From assembly GCF_001641635.1 (NCBI RefSeq), contig NZ_LUUB01000034.1, forward strand, positions 83,305 to 147,304: a stretch of DNA of 64,000 nucleotides, given 5' to 3'. Source of the DNA: Bradyrhizobium centrolobii. Lineage in GTDB: Bacteria; Pseudomonadota; Alphaproteobacteria; Rhizobiales; Xanthobacteraceae. Below the pieces are notes generated by a model that saw only the letters and a list, made by a program, of their open reading frames with translations, was not told the origin of the DNA and ran no database searches. A program made the translations under genes and the position numbers. Shown piece by piece: positions 1 through 9,295 of the stretch (within the stretch, counting starts at the first letter, position 1; every line of letters starts with the position of its first letter).

Positions 1-1255
1 GCTCGCCCTTCTCCAGCCGCTCGCGCAGCTTGGCATGCGCGGAGTCGCGCGCAACAATCATGGTGCCGGTCATCGAGACCCGAGTCTTGATCGGATATTT
101 CGAGAAGGTCGCCAGAATGTCCTTCATCGGCTGGTTGAGATCGATCTTGACGACCTCGCCGCCGAGCGACTGCTCGACCTGCGGCAAATATTGCGCCGGG
201 TTGTGCTCGAGCTCTTCGAGATAGACGCCGTCCTTGGTGATCTTGCCGAGCACCTGGCGATCGGCCGAGCAGGATACACCAAGCCCGATCGGCAGCGAGG
301 CGCCGTGGCGCGGCATGCGGATCACGCGCACGTCGTGACAGAAATACTTGCCGCCGAACTGCGCACCGACGCCAAGCGACTGCGTCATCTTGTGGATTTC
401 CTTCTCCATCTCAACGTCGCGGAAGGCGTTGCCGTCCGGTGAGCCGTGCGTCGGCAGCGCGTCGAGATAACGGGCGGAGGCAAGCTTCACCGTCTTCATG
501 CAGAGCTCGGCCGAGGTGCCACCGATCACGATCGCGAGGTGATAGGGCGGGCACGCCGCGGTGCCGAGCGTAAGGATCTTTTCCTTCAGGAAGGCGAGCA
601 GCCGGTCCTTGGTCAGCACCGAGGGCGTGGCCTGGAACAGGAAGCTCTTGTTCGCGGAGCCGCCGCCTTTCGCCATGAACATGAACTTGTAGGCGTCGTC
701 GCCTTCGGCGTAGATCTCGCACTGCGCCGGCATGTTGTTGGCGGTGTTCTTCTCCTCGTACATCGAGAGCGGCGCGACCTGCGAGTAGCGCAGGTTACGG
801 CGAAAGTAGGCGTCGCGCGCGCCTTCCGACAGCGCGGCCTCATCGTCGCCGTCGGTGATAACGTTGCAGCCCTTCTTGCCCATGATGATCGCGGTGCCGG
901 TGTCCTGGCACATCGGCAGCACGCCGCCGGCGGCGATGTTGGCGTTCTTCAGGAAGTCGAGCGCTACGAACTTGTCGTTCGGGCTCGCCTCGGAATCCTC
1001 CAGGATCGAGCGGAGCTGCTTCAGATGGCCCGGGCGCAGATAGTGGTTGATCTCGCCGAAGGCGGCTTCGGACAGCGCCCGCAGCGCCTCACGCGACACC
1101 ACCAGCATGTCTTTCCCCAAGACCTTCTCGACCCGGACGCCCTCGCTCGTGACCTTCTTGTAGGGCGTCTCGTCCTTCCCCAGCGGGAACAGCGGCGTGT
1201 GCTTGTAAGGCGGGACAGACTTGGACAGGTCGGGAAAGGCGGTGGGAGCGTTCAT
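1..1255 (-). CDS. fumA: Fumarate hydratase, class I (iron-sulfur), C-terminus cut by window edge
   Basis: Catalyses reversible hydration of fumarate to malate in the TCA cycle, in the cytoplasm. The reverse strand starts at ATG 1255 and reads [20 protein letters not shown], then runs open to base 1, so the C-terminus lies outside the window. The three cysteine contexts expected for the 4Fe-4S cluster are visible: LPMCQDTGT (Cys about 116), [12 protein letters not shown] and [11 protein letters not shown]. The conserved [14 protein letters not shown] stretch of the family is also present. This is the oxygen-sensitive class I type, unrelated to FumC. The gene stands alone here. Family assignment is confident; the choice of fumA over fumB is nominal. 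Confidence 0.93.
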   Translation of the reverse strand, partial: MNAPTAFPDLSKSVPPYKHTPLFPLGKDETPYKKVTSEGVRVEKVLGKDMLVVSREALRALSEAAFGEINHYLRPGHLKQLRSILEDSEASPNDKFVALDFLKNANIAAGGVLPMCQDTGTAIIMGKKGCNVITDGDDEAALSEGARDAYFRRNLRYSQVAPLSMYEEKNTANNMPAQCEIYAEGDDAYKFMFMAKGGGSANKSFLFQATPSVLTKDRLLAFLKEKILTLGTAACPPYHLAIVIGGTSAELCMKTVKLASARYLDALPTHGSPDGNAFRDVEMEKEIHKMTQSLGVGAQFGGKYFCHDVRVIRMPRHGASLPIGLGVSCSADRQVLGKITKDGVYLEELEHNPAQYLPQVEQSLGGEVVKIDLNQPMKDILATFSKYPIKTRVSMTGTMIVARDSAHAKLRERLEKGE

Positions 1256-1502
1256 GGGGTCGATCTCGGGTTTTGGAGCCCTCGCGCGGGCCCCCTAGCA
1301 TAGAAGCGTTCTAAGCATTTTTGCCATAAAGGGAAGGCGCTCTGGCGCGGTCGGGGCATCCCGATTCGGCGCCACGGCGGCCCTTTTTCCGGTCGCCGTC
1401 CGCTAGAGACAGGGGTCACGATCCTGCCGGGTACGGCTTGGCCGCCCCCTTGCGCTCTGCGTGCGCCGACGATTGAATACGTGGTCTAAGGGGCTTTTCA
1501 TC

Positions 1503-1982
1503 ATGATTTTCAAATTGGACGTTCGCGGCGCGCTTCTACTCGCCGCCGCAATCACTGGCTTTGTCGCCCTCGCCTCGCCGGCGCGGGCGGACCAGTGCGA
1601 CGACATCGCCAAGCAGCTGGCGAGCGGCATCGACAAGCTGAAGGTCAACTTCAAGGCCGCCAACATCATCTATCTCACCCACCCGGCGGCGAAGGAGCTG
1701 TCGCTCGGCTGCCGCGCGCAGGGGCAGACTTATTCCAACGAGCTCTACGCCAAGGGCGACCGCCGGCCGACGCCGCAGTTCTATGACCTCGTCGCCTCCG
1801 CGGCCGCTATCATCTTCACGCTGCCCAAGGACGACACCACGACCGGCGCCTCGCGCTGCCTGAAGCGCATGGGCCTGTTGCGCGGCGACAAGGTGGTGAT
1901 GCGCTACAAGCGCCTCAACATGGAATGCACGCGCACGAAAGCGGAAGCGGCGATCGCGATCACGCGTCCGAAGGACGAATAA
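1503..1982 (+). CDS. Small secreted protein of unknown function
   Basis: A 159-aa protein. ATG 1503 is preferred over an upstream in-frame codon at 1461 because it follows an AAGGGG-like ribosome site and opens directly into a signal peptide (MIFKLDVRGALLLAAAITGF, likely cleavage after ASPARA, residue 29). The mature part has four cysteines (DQC, GCRA, SRC, MEC), compatible with two disulfides in the periplasm. I recognise no enzyme motif. It is monocistronic and divergent from the fumarase gene across about 250 bp in which I see no other feature. Confidence 0.75.
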   Translation: MIFKLDVRGALLLAAAITGFVALASPARADQCDDIAKQLASGIDKLKVNFKAANIIYLTHPAAKELSLGCRAQGQTYSNELYAKGDRRPTPQFYDLVASAAAIIFTLPKDDTTTGASRCLKRMGLLRGDKVVMRYKRLNMECTRTKAEAAIAITRPKDE

Positions 1983-2057
1983 GTCGGGCACTCCTCGTTT
2001 GATCTCGCCGCCGATGCGGTCCGCGTGTGTCGCGGCGGCGCACGCCACAGACTCCGC

Positions 2058-2107
2058 CATTGCGAGCCAACGGGTCCGCGCGGAGCGTGGCCCGTTGGCT
2101 CGCAATG
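2058..2107. repeat. Intergenic palindrome (Bradyrhizobium-type)
   Basis: The arms CATTGCGAGCCAACGGG and CCCGTTGGCTCGCAATG are perfectly complementary, separated by 16 bases. The outer CATTGCGAG...CGCAATG ends match those of the longer palindromes at 10480, 15880 and 19320, so this looks like a shorter relative of the same dispersed family. It lies between the secreted protein and the next small gene. Confidence 0.8.
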
Positions 2108-2266
2108 ACGAGAGAGGATCGTCGTGCCCGGAAATCACGGACTTGCGGGCGCGAAGAACAACGCACCTCCACCGCGCCAAATCCCTCGCATTTTAGCGAT
2201 TCCCTTGACGGAAGTTTCGTCCCTCGCAGGCCAGTGTAACTTGTTTCTATCTGTGAGGATTTGTGG

Positions 2267-2440
2267 ATGAGCGTTTCCAGCGTTGCGCCGCCGCCGATCG
2301 CGATCGTGGTCCCGAGCTACGACACGACCAAGCAGCAGGACGATCAGGCCAAGACCAGGGACGACGATCCGACCTATCAGCCGCCGCTGCCGACCCCGCT
2401 GCCACCGGGACAGGGCACCAGAATCGATCAGCTCGCCTAA
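2267..2440 (+). CDS. Small proline- and aspartate-rich protein
   Basis: A 57-aa frame beginning MSVSSVAPPPIAIVVPSYDT and ending PPGQGTRIDQLA. A GAGGAT ribosome site (TGAGGATTTGTGG) sits just before the ATG. It has a polar DDQAKTRDDDP stretch followed by a PPLPTPLPP run and no membrane segment. It is short, but codon use and the ribosome site suggest it is real. I know of no function. Confidence 0.6.
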   Translation: MSVSSVAPPPIAIVVPSYDTTKQQDDQAKTRDDDPTYQPPLPTPLPPGQGTRIDQLA

Positions 2441-2557
2441 TCCCGCGCGCTTCGAGGTGAGCCGCCCGATCCGCTCGATCGGGCCTGTCGCACACTAAGC
2501 CGCATCTTTGCCGGATAGCGGGACCAGTATCATGCAGGGTTTGTCCGGGAACCGCGC

Positions 2558-3232
2558 ATGATCGCACGGCTGCTGCTGCAGAACACGATCTTCGTCGTCG
2601 GGATGGGCGCGCTGCTGTTCGCGTCCGCCGGCACGACGCGTTGGCCCGGCGCCTGGGCGATGCTGATCACCTCCGCGGTGCTCGGCCCGCTCTGCGGCTG
2701 GTGGCTCTACCGGCTCGATCCGGCGCTGCTCGCCGAGCGTCTTCGCCCTGTCATCCAGAAGGACCAGCCGCCCGCCGACAAGATCTTCATGGCCGTGTTC
2801 GTCGTGGTGTTGCTGGTCTGGCTGCTTGCGATGGGGCTGGAGCGGCGACACCTGTCCTCCGACATGCCCCTCGCCTTGCAAGCCCTCGGCTTCCTGCTGT
2901 ACCTCGGCTCGACACTGTTCACGCTGTGGGTGTTCCGCGAGAACTCGTTCGCCGCGCCTGTGGTGAAGCTGCAATCGGAGCGCGCGCAGCGCGTGATCTC
3001 GACCGGGCCCTACGCCCATGTCCGTCATCCCATGTACAGCGGCATGATCCTGTTCTTCACCGGCATGCCGCTGCTGCTCGGCTCATGGTGGGGCCTTGCG
3101 ATCGCGCCGGTCTTCCTCGTCCTGTTTGCGATCCGCATCCGCATCGAGGAGCGCACGCTGAGAGAAGGCTTGCCCGGCTACACCGACTATGCCGCGCGGG
3201 TGCGCTACCGCCTCGTGCCGGGCATCTGGTGA
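2558..3232 (+). CDS. Isoprenylcysteine methyltransferase-family membrane protein
   Basis: A 224-aa integral membrane protein with four to five hydrophobic segments. Its C-terminal signature TGPYAHVRHPMYSG followed by RIRIEERTLREGLPGY is typical of the ICMT/PEMT family of SAM-dependent membrane methyltransferases (RHPMY and the EE pair bind cofactor). The substrate cannot be told from sequence; bacterial members methylate small lipids or thiols, or are unassigned. It converges on the GST gene with a one-base gap. Confidence 0.8.
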   Translation: MIARLLLQNTIFVVGMGALLFASAGTTRWPGAWAMLITSAVLGPLCGWWLYRLDPALLAERLRPVIQKDQPPADKIFMAVFVVVLLVWLLAMGLERRHLSSDMPLALQALGFLLYLGSTLFTLWVFRENSFAAPVVKLQSERAQRVISTGPYAHVRHPMYSGMILFFTGMPLLLGSWWGLAIAPVFLVLFAIRIRIEERTLREGLPGYTDYAARVRYRLVPGIW

Positions 3233-3233
3233 C

Positions 3234-3941
3234 TCACACATCCAGCTCCTTATAGCGGCGGAAGATGCCCTGCTCGTTGAAGGGAATGCGGCGGTCGCTT
3301 TCGAGATAGGCCGCGATGTTCGGCCGTGCCGCAACTCGGTCGTGCAGGTTGACGAGGCCGGGAACCTCCTTCTCGAACGCTTTCATGCGCTTTGGAAATG
3401 CGTAGCGCAGACCGTCGACGATCTGGAACAGCGAGAGATCGACGTAGGTCAGCCTCCGTCCCGTGACGTAGACCCCGCCATTGCCGTCGAGAAGCTCCTC
3501 GAAATAGCCGAGATATTTCGGCACGCGTTCCTTCCAGAATTCCTCCGTGCGTTTCTTCGCGGCCGGCCGCGCATCCTCGTAGTAGAGCGAGGGCCCGAGC
3601 GGATGATGAGTGTCGTGGATCTCCAGCACGAAATCGGCGATCGTGAGCTGGAGCTGGTGGACCCACAATCTGCCGGCCTCGGTCTTTGGCGCGAGCCCAT
3701 GGCGCGACCCGAGATAGAGCAGGATGTTGGCGGTCTGGCCGATGACGAGCTTGCCCGCTTTAAGGAACGGCGGCGCGAAAGGTGGTGTGCCGCCATGCGC
3801 GTCCATCATCTTCATCATTGCACTCGAGCCGCGCGGCCCGCGCGCCACATCGACATAAGCGGTGCCCGCTTCCTCCAGCGCCAGCCGCACATATTCGCCG
3901 CGGCCCTGGATCTCGGGCCAGTAGTAGAGCTCGTATTTCAT
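3234..3941 (-). CDS. Glutathione S-transferase family protein
   Basis: A 235-aa cytosolic GST. The N-terminal thioredoxin-like part reads MKYELYYWPEIQGRGEYVRL, with the tyrosine pair and GRGE of sigma-like GSTs. A helical C-terminal domain with VTGRRLTYVDLSLFQIVDG follows, carrying the conserved aspartate of the N-capping box. It probably conjugates or isomerises electrophiles with glutathione. It starts at ATG 3941 and is divergent from the ABC transporter operon. Confidence 0.85.
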   Translation of the reverse strand: MKYELYYWPEIQGRGEYVRLALEEAGTAYVDVARGPRGSSAMMKMMDAHGGTPPFAPPFLKAGKLVIGQTANILLYLGSRHGLAPKTEAGRLWVHQLQLTIADFVLEIHDTHHPLGPSLYYEDARPAAKKRTEEFWKERVPKYLGYFEELLDGNGGVYVTGRRLTYVDLSLFQIVDGLRYAFPKRMKAFEKEVPGLVNLHDRVAARPNIAAYLESDRRIPFNEQGIFRRYKELDV

Positions 3942-4218
3942 GGGAGAGGTCCGTCAGCGTGAGCGGGTCGGGATCAATGTAGCACGCCGCCCTGGGTTCC
4001 GTCAGTGCGGGACGGGCCCCCGCCGCAGAGGGCGCCCCCCGAAGGCCATGTCGATTAATTGCTTCCCGCGACCATAGCGCCGGGCGAGCATACCAACGTG
4101 GGCCGATCCTCAAGTGATCGTCCAGGGGAGGACGCGGGAGTCAGTTGTGGAACCGTTCAGGGCGGTATCCGCGATCACATCGGGGCTGCCGCCGCGGGCG
4201 GCGCGAGGGGAGATCGTC

Positions 4219-5220
4219 ATGCACAGGAACACCGTCCGCCCAATCGCGGCAATTGCCGGCTATGCCGCACTTTGCTGCCTTGCCATCGGTCCGCACTGCG
4301 CCTCGGCCGCGGAATTGCTCAAAGCCCGGCTTGCGCAAAACCTCGCACCGATCTCCGGCCTTGCGATCGTCGCCAAATCAAAGGGCATTTTCGAAAAACA
4401 CGGACTGGACATCACGGTCTCGAACTTCACGTCCGGCAAGCAGTGCCTGGACACCGTGATCGGGGGCGGCGCCGACATCGCGACGACGGCGGAGGCGCCG
4501 GTCACCGCTTCGACGATGGCAAACCAGCCCATCGCCTTCGTCGCCGGCATGGAATACTCCGACCTCAAGACGGTCGTCGCTGCCAAGGCCGGCGTCAAGA
4601 CCAAGGCAGATCTTCGCGGCAAGCGAATCGCATTCACTGCCGGCACCGGCAGCGAGGTTTACACGGCGACTTTGCTGAAGTCTGAGGGATTGACTCCCAA
4701 GGATGTCACTCTCGTCAATCTGCGGCCGCAGGAGATGCTGCCGGCGCTTGCAGCCGGAAGCATCGACGCGATCGACACTTGGGAACCCCACATCGCCAAC
4801 GCCAAGAAGGCCCTGGGCGAAGCCGCCGCTGAGCTCGATACGAAGGGCACCTACTCCGAGACGTTCAACATCGTCGTCATGAGGCCCTATCTGGATGCCA
4901 ACCCCGCGCTGGTTGAGAAGTTCATCGCCGCACTGATCGATGCCGAGGTCTGGATGAAGGCACACCCGGATGAAGCGATCACGGTCGTGGCGGACGCGGT
5001 CGGCATGAAGCGGGACGAACTCGCTCCCATCTGGGCCGACTATGTTTACCGGGTGCGTCTCGACGACCGGCTGATCGAGATTCTCAAGACCCACTCCGCG
5101 TGGCGCCTCGAGAGCGGCAACCATCCTCCGGGAGCGGCAATGCCCGACTTCAGCAAGGTCGTCGTCACCGAGCCGCTGAAGAAGGTCGACCCCGCACGCA
5201 TCACCCTTTCGTGGAAATAG
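4219..5220 (+). CDS. ABC transporter substrate-binding protein (SsuA/TauA/NMT1-like)
   Basis: A 333-aa periplasmic binding protein. ATG 4219 follows GAGGGGAG, and a signal peptide follows (MHRNTVRPIAAIAGYAALCC..., cleavage near CASA-AE). The NMT1/SsuA fold is indicated by AQNLAPISGLAIVAKSKGIF, ADIATTAEAPVTAS, DLRGKRIAFTAGTGSE and IDAIDTWEPHIANAKK. Relatives bind sulfonates, taurine, nitrate or pyrimidine-like ligands. It is first in an operon with a permease and an ATPase. A nearby amidase hints at a nitrogenous ligand, but that is inference. Confidence 0.88.
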   Translation: MHRNTVRPIAAIAGYAALCCLAIGPHCASAAELLKARLAQNLAPISGLAIVAKSKGIFEKHGLDITVSNFTSGKQCLDTVIGGGADIATTAEAPVTASTMANQPIAFVAGMEYSDLKTVVAAKAGVKTKADLRGKRIAFTAGTGSEVYTATLLKSEGLTPKDVTLVNLRPQEMLPALAAGSIDAIDTWEPHIANAKKALGEAAAELDTKGTYSETFNIVVMRPYLDANPALVEKFIAALIDAEVWMKAHPDEAITVVADAVGMKRDELAPIWADYVYRVRLDDRLIEILKTHSAWRLESGNHPPGAAMPDFSKVVVTEPLKKVDPARITLSWK

Positions 5221-5234
5221 GCGCCCGCACAGCC

Positions 5235-6059
5235 ATGCAGGACGGCACTTCAGCACGACAAGAGATTGCTCTCCGCATTGACGGTCGCGGTCGGCGGCCG
5301 GATTCAGTTCGTCTTCGCCGCCTCAATATTCTGGTCGGGGCGCTTTCGCTTCCCTTGTTCGTCGGCCTCTGGGAACTGGTCTCCCGTTCCGGGGCCGTCA
5401 ACATGGTGCTGTTTCCGCCGCCGACGGTGGTTGCTGCGGCCGTCCTTGAGTGGATGCGAAGCGGACAGTTCTTTGGCGATCTGCTGGCCAGCCTCTTTCG
5501 CGTCACCGCGGGGTTCATCGTGGGCGGTGCGCTCGGCGTCCTGCTCGGTATTCTCACCGGCCAGTTCCCTGTTATTTCGAGCCTGCTGTCCCCGCTATTC
5601 CATATCCTGCGGCCCATTCCGCCGATTGCTTTCGTGCCGATCGTCATCCTCTGGTTCGGCCTGTCGGAGGCGGGAAAACTTTTCCTCGTCGTATGGGGCG
5701 TGTTCTTCACGGTATGGCTTTCGACCCACATCGGCGTGCAGAAGGTCGACCGCGGCCTGATTCGGGCGGCGTTGATGCTCGGCACGCCCCGGCGGCAGAT
5801 GCTCCAGGAGATCGTGCTGCTGGGCGCGCTTCCCTACATCGTGGTCGGGTTGCGCACCGCCGTCAGCATCTCCTTTTACACGCTTGTCGCGGCCGAACTC
5901 GCAGGCACTTTCGCCGGCATTGTCTACAGGATCGAGATTGCGCAGCAGAATTTGCAAACGGGCCAGGTCATGGGCGGGCTCGCAGCGCTCGGGTTGATTT
6001 CGTTCCTTGCCGACCGGCTGTTTGCGGCTCTTGCGGAACGTACCGTCTGGTGGCGCTGA
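5235..6059 (+). CDS. ABC transporter permease (SsuC/TauC-like)
   Basis: A 274-aa inner-membrane permease with about six hydrophobic segments. The EAA-type cytoplasmic loop reads RAALMLGTPRRQMLQEIVLLGALPYIVVGLR and couples to the ATPase. An N-terminal polar extension precedes the first membrane helix (ILVGALSLPLFVGLWELVSR). It starts 14 bp after the binding-protein gene. Its stop TGA overlaps the ATPase start (TGATG at 6057-6061), so the genes are translationally coupled. Confidence 0.88.
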   Translation: MQDGTSARQEIALRIDGRGRRPDSVRLRRLNILVGALSLPLFVGLWELVSRSGAVNMVLFPPPTVVAAAVLEWMRSGQFFGDLLASLFRVTAGFIVGGALGVLLGILTGQFPVISSLLSPLFHILRPIPPIAFVPIVILWFGLSEAGKLFLVVWGVFFTVWLSTHIGVQKVDRGLIRAALMLGTPRRQMLQEIVLLGALPYIVVGLRTAVSISFYTLVAAELAGTFAGIVYRIEIAQQNLQTGQVMGGLAALGLISFLADRLFAALAERTVWWR

Positions 6060-6919
6060 TGTCGCGACCTCGATCGATCATGAAACCGGCTCTGGCAAGT
6101 TCGCCAGCCTCCGTCGAACCGGCGCGGAAACAACCGGCCATTCAAGTCTCAAACCTGAGCATCGTTTTCGACAGCAACCGCAGGCAGATCATCGCGGTGG
6201 ATCGCCTCTCCTTTGACGTGGCACCTGGCGAGTTCGTTTGCATCGCCGGGCCCTCCGGCTGCGGCAAGTCGACGATGCTCAATACGATCGCCGGACTGGA
6301 AGTGCCGTTTGAAGGCGACATCCTGGTGGAGGGCTCGCGTGTCTACAGCCCGCGACCCGATGTCGGCATGGTGTTCCAGCAGCCGCATCTTTTCCCCTGG
6401 AAGTCCGTCCGCAGGAACATCGCCCACGGCCCCAGAATGCTTGGAAAGTCCACGACGGAAGCGAATGCCATCGCCGACGATCTGATCGCGATGGTCGGTC
6501 TCAAGCGTTTCGCCGACGCTTATCCGAACACGCTGTCCGGCGGCATGCAACAGCGCGTGGCGATTGCGCGAGCGCTGGCCAACCGGCCCCGCGTGCTGCT
6601 GATGGACGAGCCCTTCGGGGCTCTCGACGCGCAGACCCGGGCGGTGATGCAAGACAATCTGCTGGAGCTGCGCGACCGGATCAAGGCGACAATCGTGTTC
6701 GTCACGCATGACATCGATGAAGCCATCGTGCTGGCCGACCGCGTTCTCATCATGAGCGCGGGACCCGGCCGCGTCCTGCGCGAAGTCGCGGTCAAGCTGC
6801 CGCGCCCGCGGTCGAACTCTATCATGGTCGAGCCAACTTATCTTGCCCTCAAGAAGGATTGTCTCGACGTCATCCGCGCAGAAGGGTTGCGGGCGTTCAA
6901 TCAGTCGGACGCGAGCTGA
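6059..6919 (+). CDS. ABC transporter ATP-binding protein (SsuB/TauB-like)
   Basis: A 286-aa ATPase that energises the importer. It has Walker A GPSGCGKST (64-72), Q-loop VFQQPHLFPW, signature LSGGMQQR (159-166), Walker B VLLMDEPFGALD and H-loop VTHDIDEA (His217). The pattern is the nitrate/sulfonate/taurine subfamily. About 25 extra N-terminal residues (MSRPRSIMKPALASSP...) precede the fold, so a start at the internal Met8 is possible. It is the last gene of the three-gene operon. Confidence 0.92.
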   Translation: MSRPRSIMKPALASSPASVEPARKQPAIQVSNLSIVFDSNRRQIIAVDRLSFDVAPGEFVCIAGPSGCGKSTMLNTIAGLEVPFEGDILVEGSRVYSPRPDVGMVFQQPHLFPWKSVRRNIAHGPRMLGKSTTEANAIADDLIAMVGLKRFADAYPNTLSGGMQQRVAIARALANRPRVLLMDEPFGALDAQTRAVMQDNLLELRDRIKATIVFVTHDIDEAIVLADRVLIMSAGPGRVLREVAVKLPRPRSNSIMVEPTYLALKKDCLDVIRAEGLRAFNQSDAS

Positions 6920-7009
6920 TCGCCCAGAATTCGCAGACGTGAAGCGGACCGCAGCGCGCTGGCATGGTTCTTGAATAATCGATGCCGGGTCTCACAGGCG
7001 GAGCCGGCG

Positions 7010-7735
7010 ATGTACAGGGCGAACAGCGCGATAGCGGCTGGTGTGATGCTGGCAGAGTCGGGCAATCTCGTCAGGCCGCTGCCTGGCTTGCTGGACGGTC
7101 TCAACCGGGCTGATTGCAATCGCTTGCGTGCGATCGGACGCGAGAAGGCCCTGGAAGCCGGCCAGCTGGTTTGGTCTCAGGGCGACGCACAGGCCGGGAT
7201 CTACCTGATCAGCGAGGGGCGCATACGCAGCTACTATGCGGCACCGTCGGGGCGCGAGGTCACGCTCGCCTACTGGTTTCCCGGCAACTTCGTCGGCGGC
7301 CCCGATATATTCGGAACGGGCCCGCACATGTGGTCATCGGTTGCGGCCGAGCGCAGCCGGTTGACGTTCATGCCCGGACTGGCGTTGCGGCGGCTTGCGC
7401 TGGAATCGCCGGCGATCGCTGTCGCCTTGCTGGACGCCCTGGCATTCAAGGCGCGATGCTATTCGGCGATGGCCCAGATGCTCGGAACGCGCTCGGTGAC
7501 CGAACGGCTGCATAGCCTGCTGATCTTCCTGTCGCACGTCTACGGCGTGAAGCGCGACGGTGAGATCGTCGTCGGCATGCCGTTTACCCACGGCGATCTC
7601 GCCAATCTCATCGGATCCACCCGCCAATGGGTGACAGTGCAACTCGCGCGGCTCCAGGAGCAAGGCGTGATCAGGTACGACAGATCCGTGATTTCGATCC
7701 TGGATCTTTCGACACTCGGGCAGGAGATGGAATAA
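7010..7735 (+). CDS. Crp/Fnr-family transcriptional regulator
   Basis: A 241-aa regulator. ATG 7010 is preferred because GGAG lies 6 bp upstream (7000-7003); an in-frame TTG at 6971 is less likely. The N-terminal cyclic-nucleotide-binding fold shows WSQGDAQAGIYLISEGRIRSYY. The C-terminal winged helix shows FTHGDLANLIGSTRQWVTVQLARLQEQGVI, the Crp-type recognition helix. No Fnr-type cysteine cluster is present. It lies between the ABC operon and a convergent amidase gene (10-bp gap), suggesting local control of uptake and catabolism (inference). Confidence 0.88.
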   Translation: MYRANSAIAAGVMLAESGNLVRPLPGLLDGLNRADCNRLRAIGREKALEAGQLVWSQGDAQAGIYLISEGRIRSYYAAPSGREVTLAYWFPGNFVGGPDIFGTGPHMWSSVAAERSRLTFMPGLALRRLALESPAIAVALLDALAFKARCYSAMAQMLGTRSVTERLHSLLIFLSHVYGVKRDGEIVVGMPFTHGDLANLIGSTRQWVTVQLARLQEQGVIRYDRSVISILDLSTLGQEME

Positions 7736-7745
7736 TATCCGCCTT

Positions 7746-9128
7746 TCAGCCGCCAGACTTCAATTCGAACGCCGCTCCGCCCGTACTGGCCTCGAACCGC
7801 CGCGCCAGCCCGATCAGCGCGCGATCATGCCAGGCCGGCGCCAGCAGGGTCACGCCCATGGGCATGCCGTTCGGCAGTGTCGCGTTCGGAATGGCCACGC
7901 CGCAGAGATCGAGCAGATTGGCAAAGTACGAGTAGTAGCCGAGGCGATTGTTGAGGGTGATCGGATCGCGATGCATCTCCTCCAGCGTGAACGGCCGCGG
8001 TGCAGTCGGGACCACCAGCGCATCGATGCCCGCAAAGATCGCCTCGGCGTTGCGGCGAAGCCGGTGCAGCCGGTGAATGGCACCAAATGTGTCGATCGCC
8101 GAATAGCCGGCGGCTGAGCCCAGCACGGTCCTCGTGACATCAAGCAAGGAGCCGGAATCGATGTCCATAAGCGAAGCGATGGCCGAGCGCCGCTCCGCCA
8201 CCCAGGGTCCGCTGAACATCAACTCCCCGGCTTGGCGGAATGGGGCGAAGTCCACCTCAATCGCCGTTCCTCCAATCTGCACAAAACGCTCGCAGGCGCG
8301 CTCATAGAGCTCGCCGCATTCCGGCATGCCGAAGCATTCGAGATCGCCGGACGCAATGCGGCCGAACCGGAACGATGGCCCCGCCCCGCTGGCGAAAAAG
8401 GCCCTCGGCAGGCGGCTGTAGGGATCTTCGAAATCGAACCCTTCGATAATTTCGAGGATCGCCTCGCCATCGCTGACGGTATTGCAGAACACCGAAACGC
8501 AATCGATCGTCGGGCAATTCGGCACCAGCCCGCGTGATGACACCAGTCCAACGGTCGGCTTGATTCCGACGATGTTGTTGAAGCCGGCAGGTATGCGGCC
8601 GGACCCGCCGGTATCGGTGCCGAGCGCGAACGCGACGTGCCCGGCCGCCACGGCGACCGCCGACCCGGAACTGGAGCCGCCCGCAATATAGCGCGCGTCG
8701 CCAACCGACGCGCAGGAGCCATAGGGCGAACGCGCGCCGGACAGGCCTGTGGCGAACTGATCGAGATTGGTCTTTCCAAGGCAAATTGCGCCGGCCGCGG
8801 TGAGGCGTTCGACGCTGTGCGCGGACTGCCAGGGCGTGTAGCTGAACGCCGGGCATGCGGCAGTGGTCGGCATTCCCTTGACATCGATATTGTCCTTCAC
8901 ACCAAAGGGAATGCCGAGCAGCGGGAGATTTTCGCCTGTCCGCGCGCGCGCCACGAGCTTACGGCATTCTTCGAGCGCCTCCTCCCGCGGGCGAAGATAG
9001 ATCCAGCAATTGCGGTCGCGCTCGGCCTCGATCCGTTCATAAGCCGTTTCGATCGCCTCCAGCGGTAGGGACGAATTCCTGGCGACGGTTTCGTGATTTG
9101 TCCTGGAGCGCGCGACAGACTGACTCAC
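7746..9128 (-). CDS. Amidase, AtzF/allophanate hydrolase-like, catalytic domain only
   Basis: A 460-aa amidase-signature hydrolase. GTG 9128 is chosen because AGGAGA lies 6 bp upstream (9135-9140). The Ser-cisSer-Lys triad reads Lys78 in GVKDNID, Ser152 in AGGSSSGS and Ser176 in DTGGSGR. The spacing (74 and 24 residues) is, as I recall, that of allophanate hydrolase AtzF, and surrounding stretches (MPTTAACPAFSYTP, LGKTNLDQFATGL) are also AtzF-like. AtzF normally carries a further C-terminal domain of about 130 residues, absent here, so the true substrate may be another small amide or carbamate. Confidence 0.87.
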   Translation of the reverse strand: MSQSVARSRTNHETVARNSSLPLEAIETAYERIEAERDRNCWIYLRPREEALEECRKLVARARTGENLPLLGIPFGVKDNIDVKGMPTTAACPAFSYTPWQSAHSVERLTAAGAICLGKTNLDQFATGLSGARSPYGSCASVGDARYIAGGSSSGSAVAVAAGHVAFALGTDTGGSGRIPAGFNNIVGIKPTVGLVSSRGLVPNCPTIDCVSVFCNTVSDGEAILEIIEGFDFEDPYSRLPRAFFASGAGPSFRFGRIASGDLECFGMPECGELYERACERFVQIGGTAIEVDFAPFRQAGELMFSGPWVAERRSAIASLMDIDSGSLLDVTRTVLGSAAGYSAIDTFGAIHRLHRLRRNAEAIFAGIDALVVPTAPRPFTLEEMHRDPITLNNRLGYYSYFANLLDLCGVAIPNATLPNGMPMGVTLLAPAWHDRALIGLARRFEASTGGAAFELKSGG

Positions 9129-9240
9129 CGAATATCTCCTTCTCCAACCGGCGGGCGCGAAATTGCGGGAGCTCTGCGCGGGCAACAAGCAATTAAGTGC
9201 TTCGGCCAGATGGCTGGCCGGATCAGATACTCGCGGCTCA

Positions 9241-9273
9241 AAGAAAAAGGCGCCGTGCCGAAGCACGACGCCC
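9241..9273 (-). terminator. Rho-independent terminator of the Tim44-like gene
   Basis: On the reverse strand GGCGTCGTGC-TTCG-GCACGGCGCC is followed directly by TTTTTCTTT. It lies 23 bp past the stop of the gene ending at 9296. Confidence 0.85.
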
Positions 9274-9295
9274 TTGTTGTTCGATCCGTCCGCGA

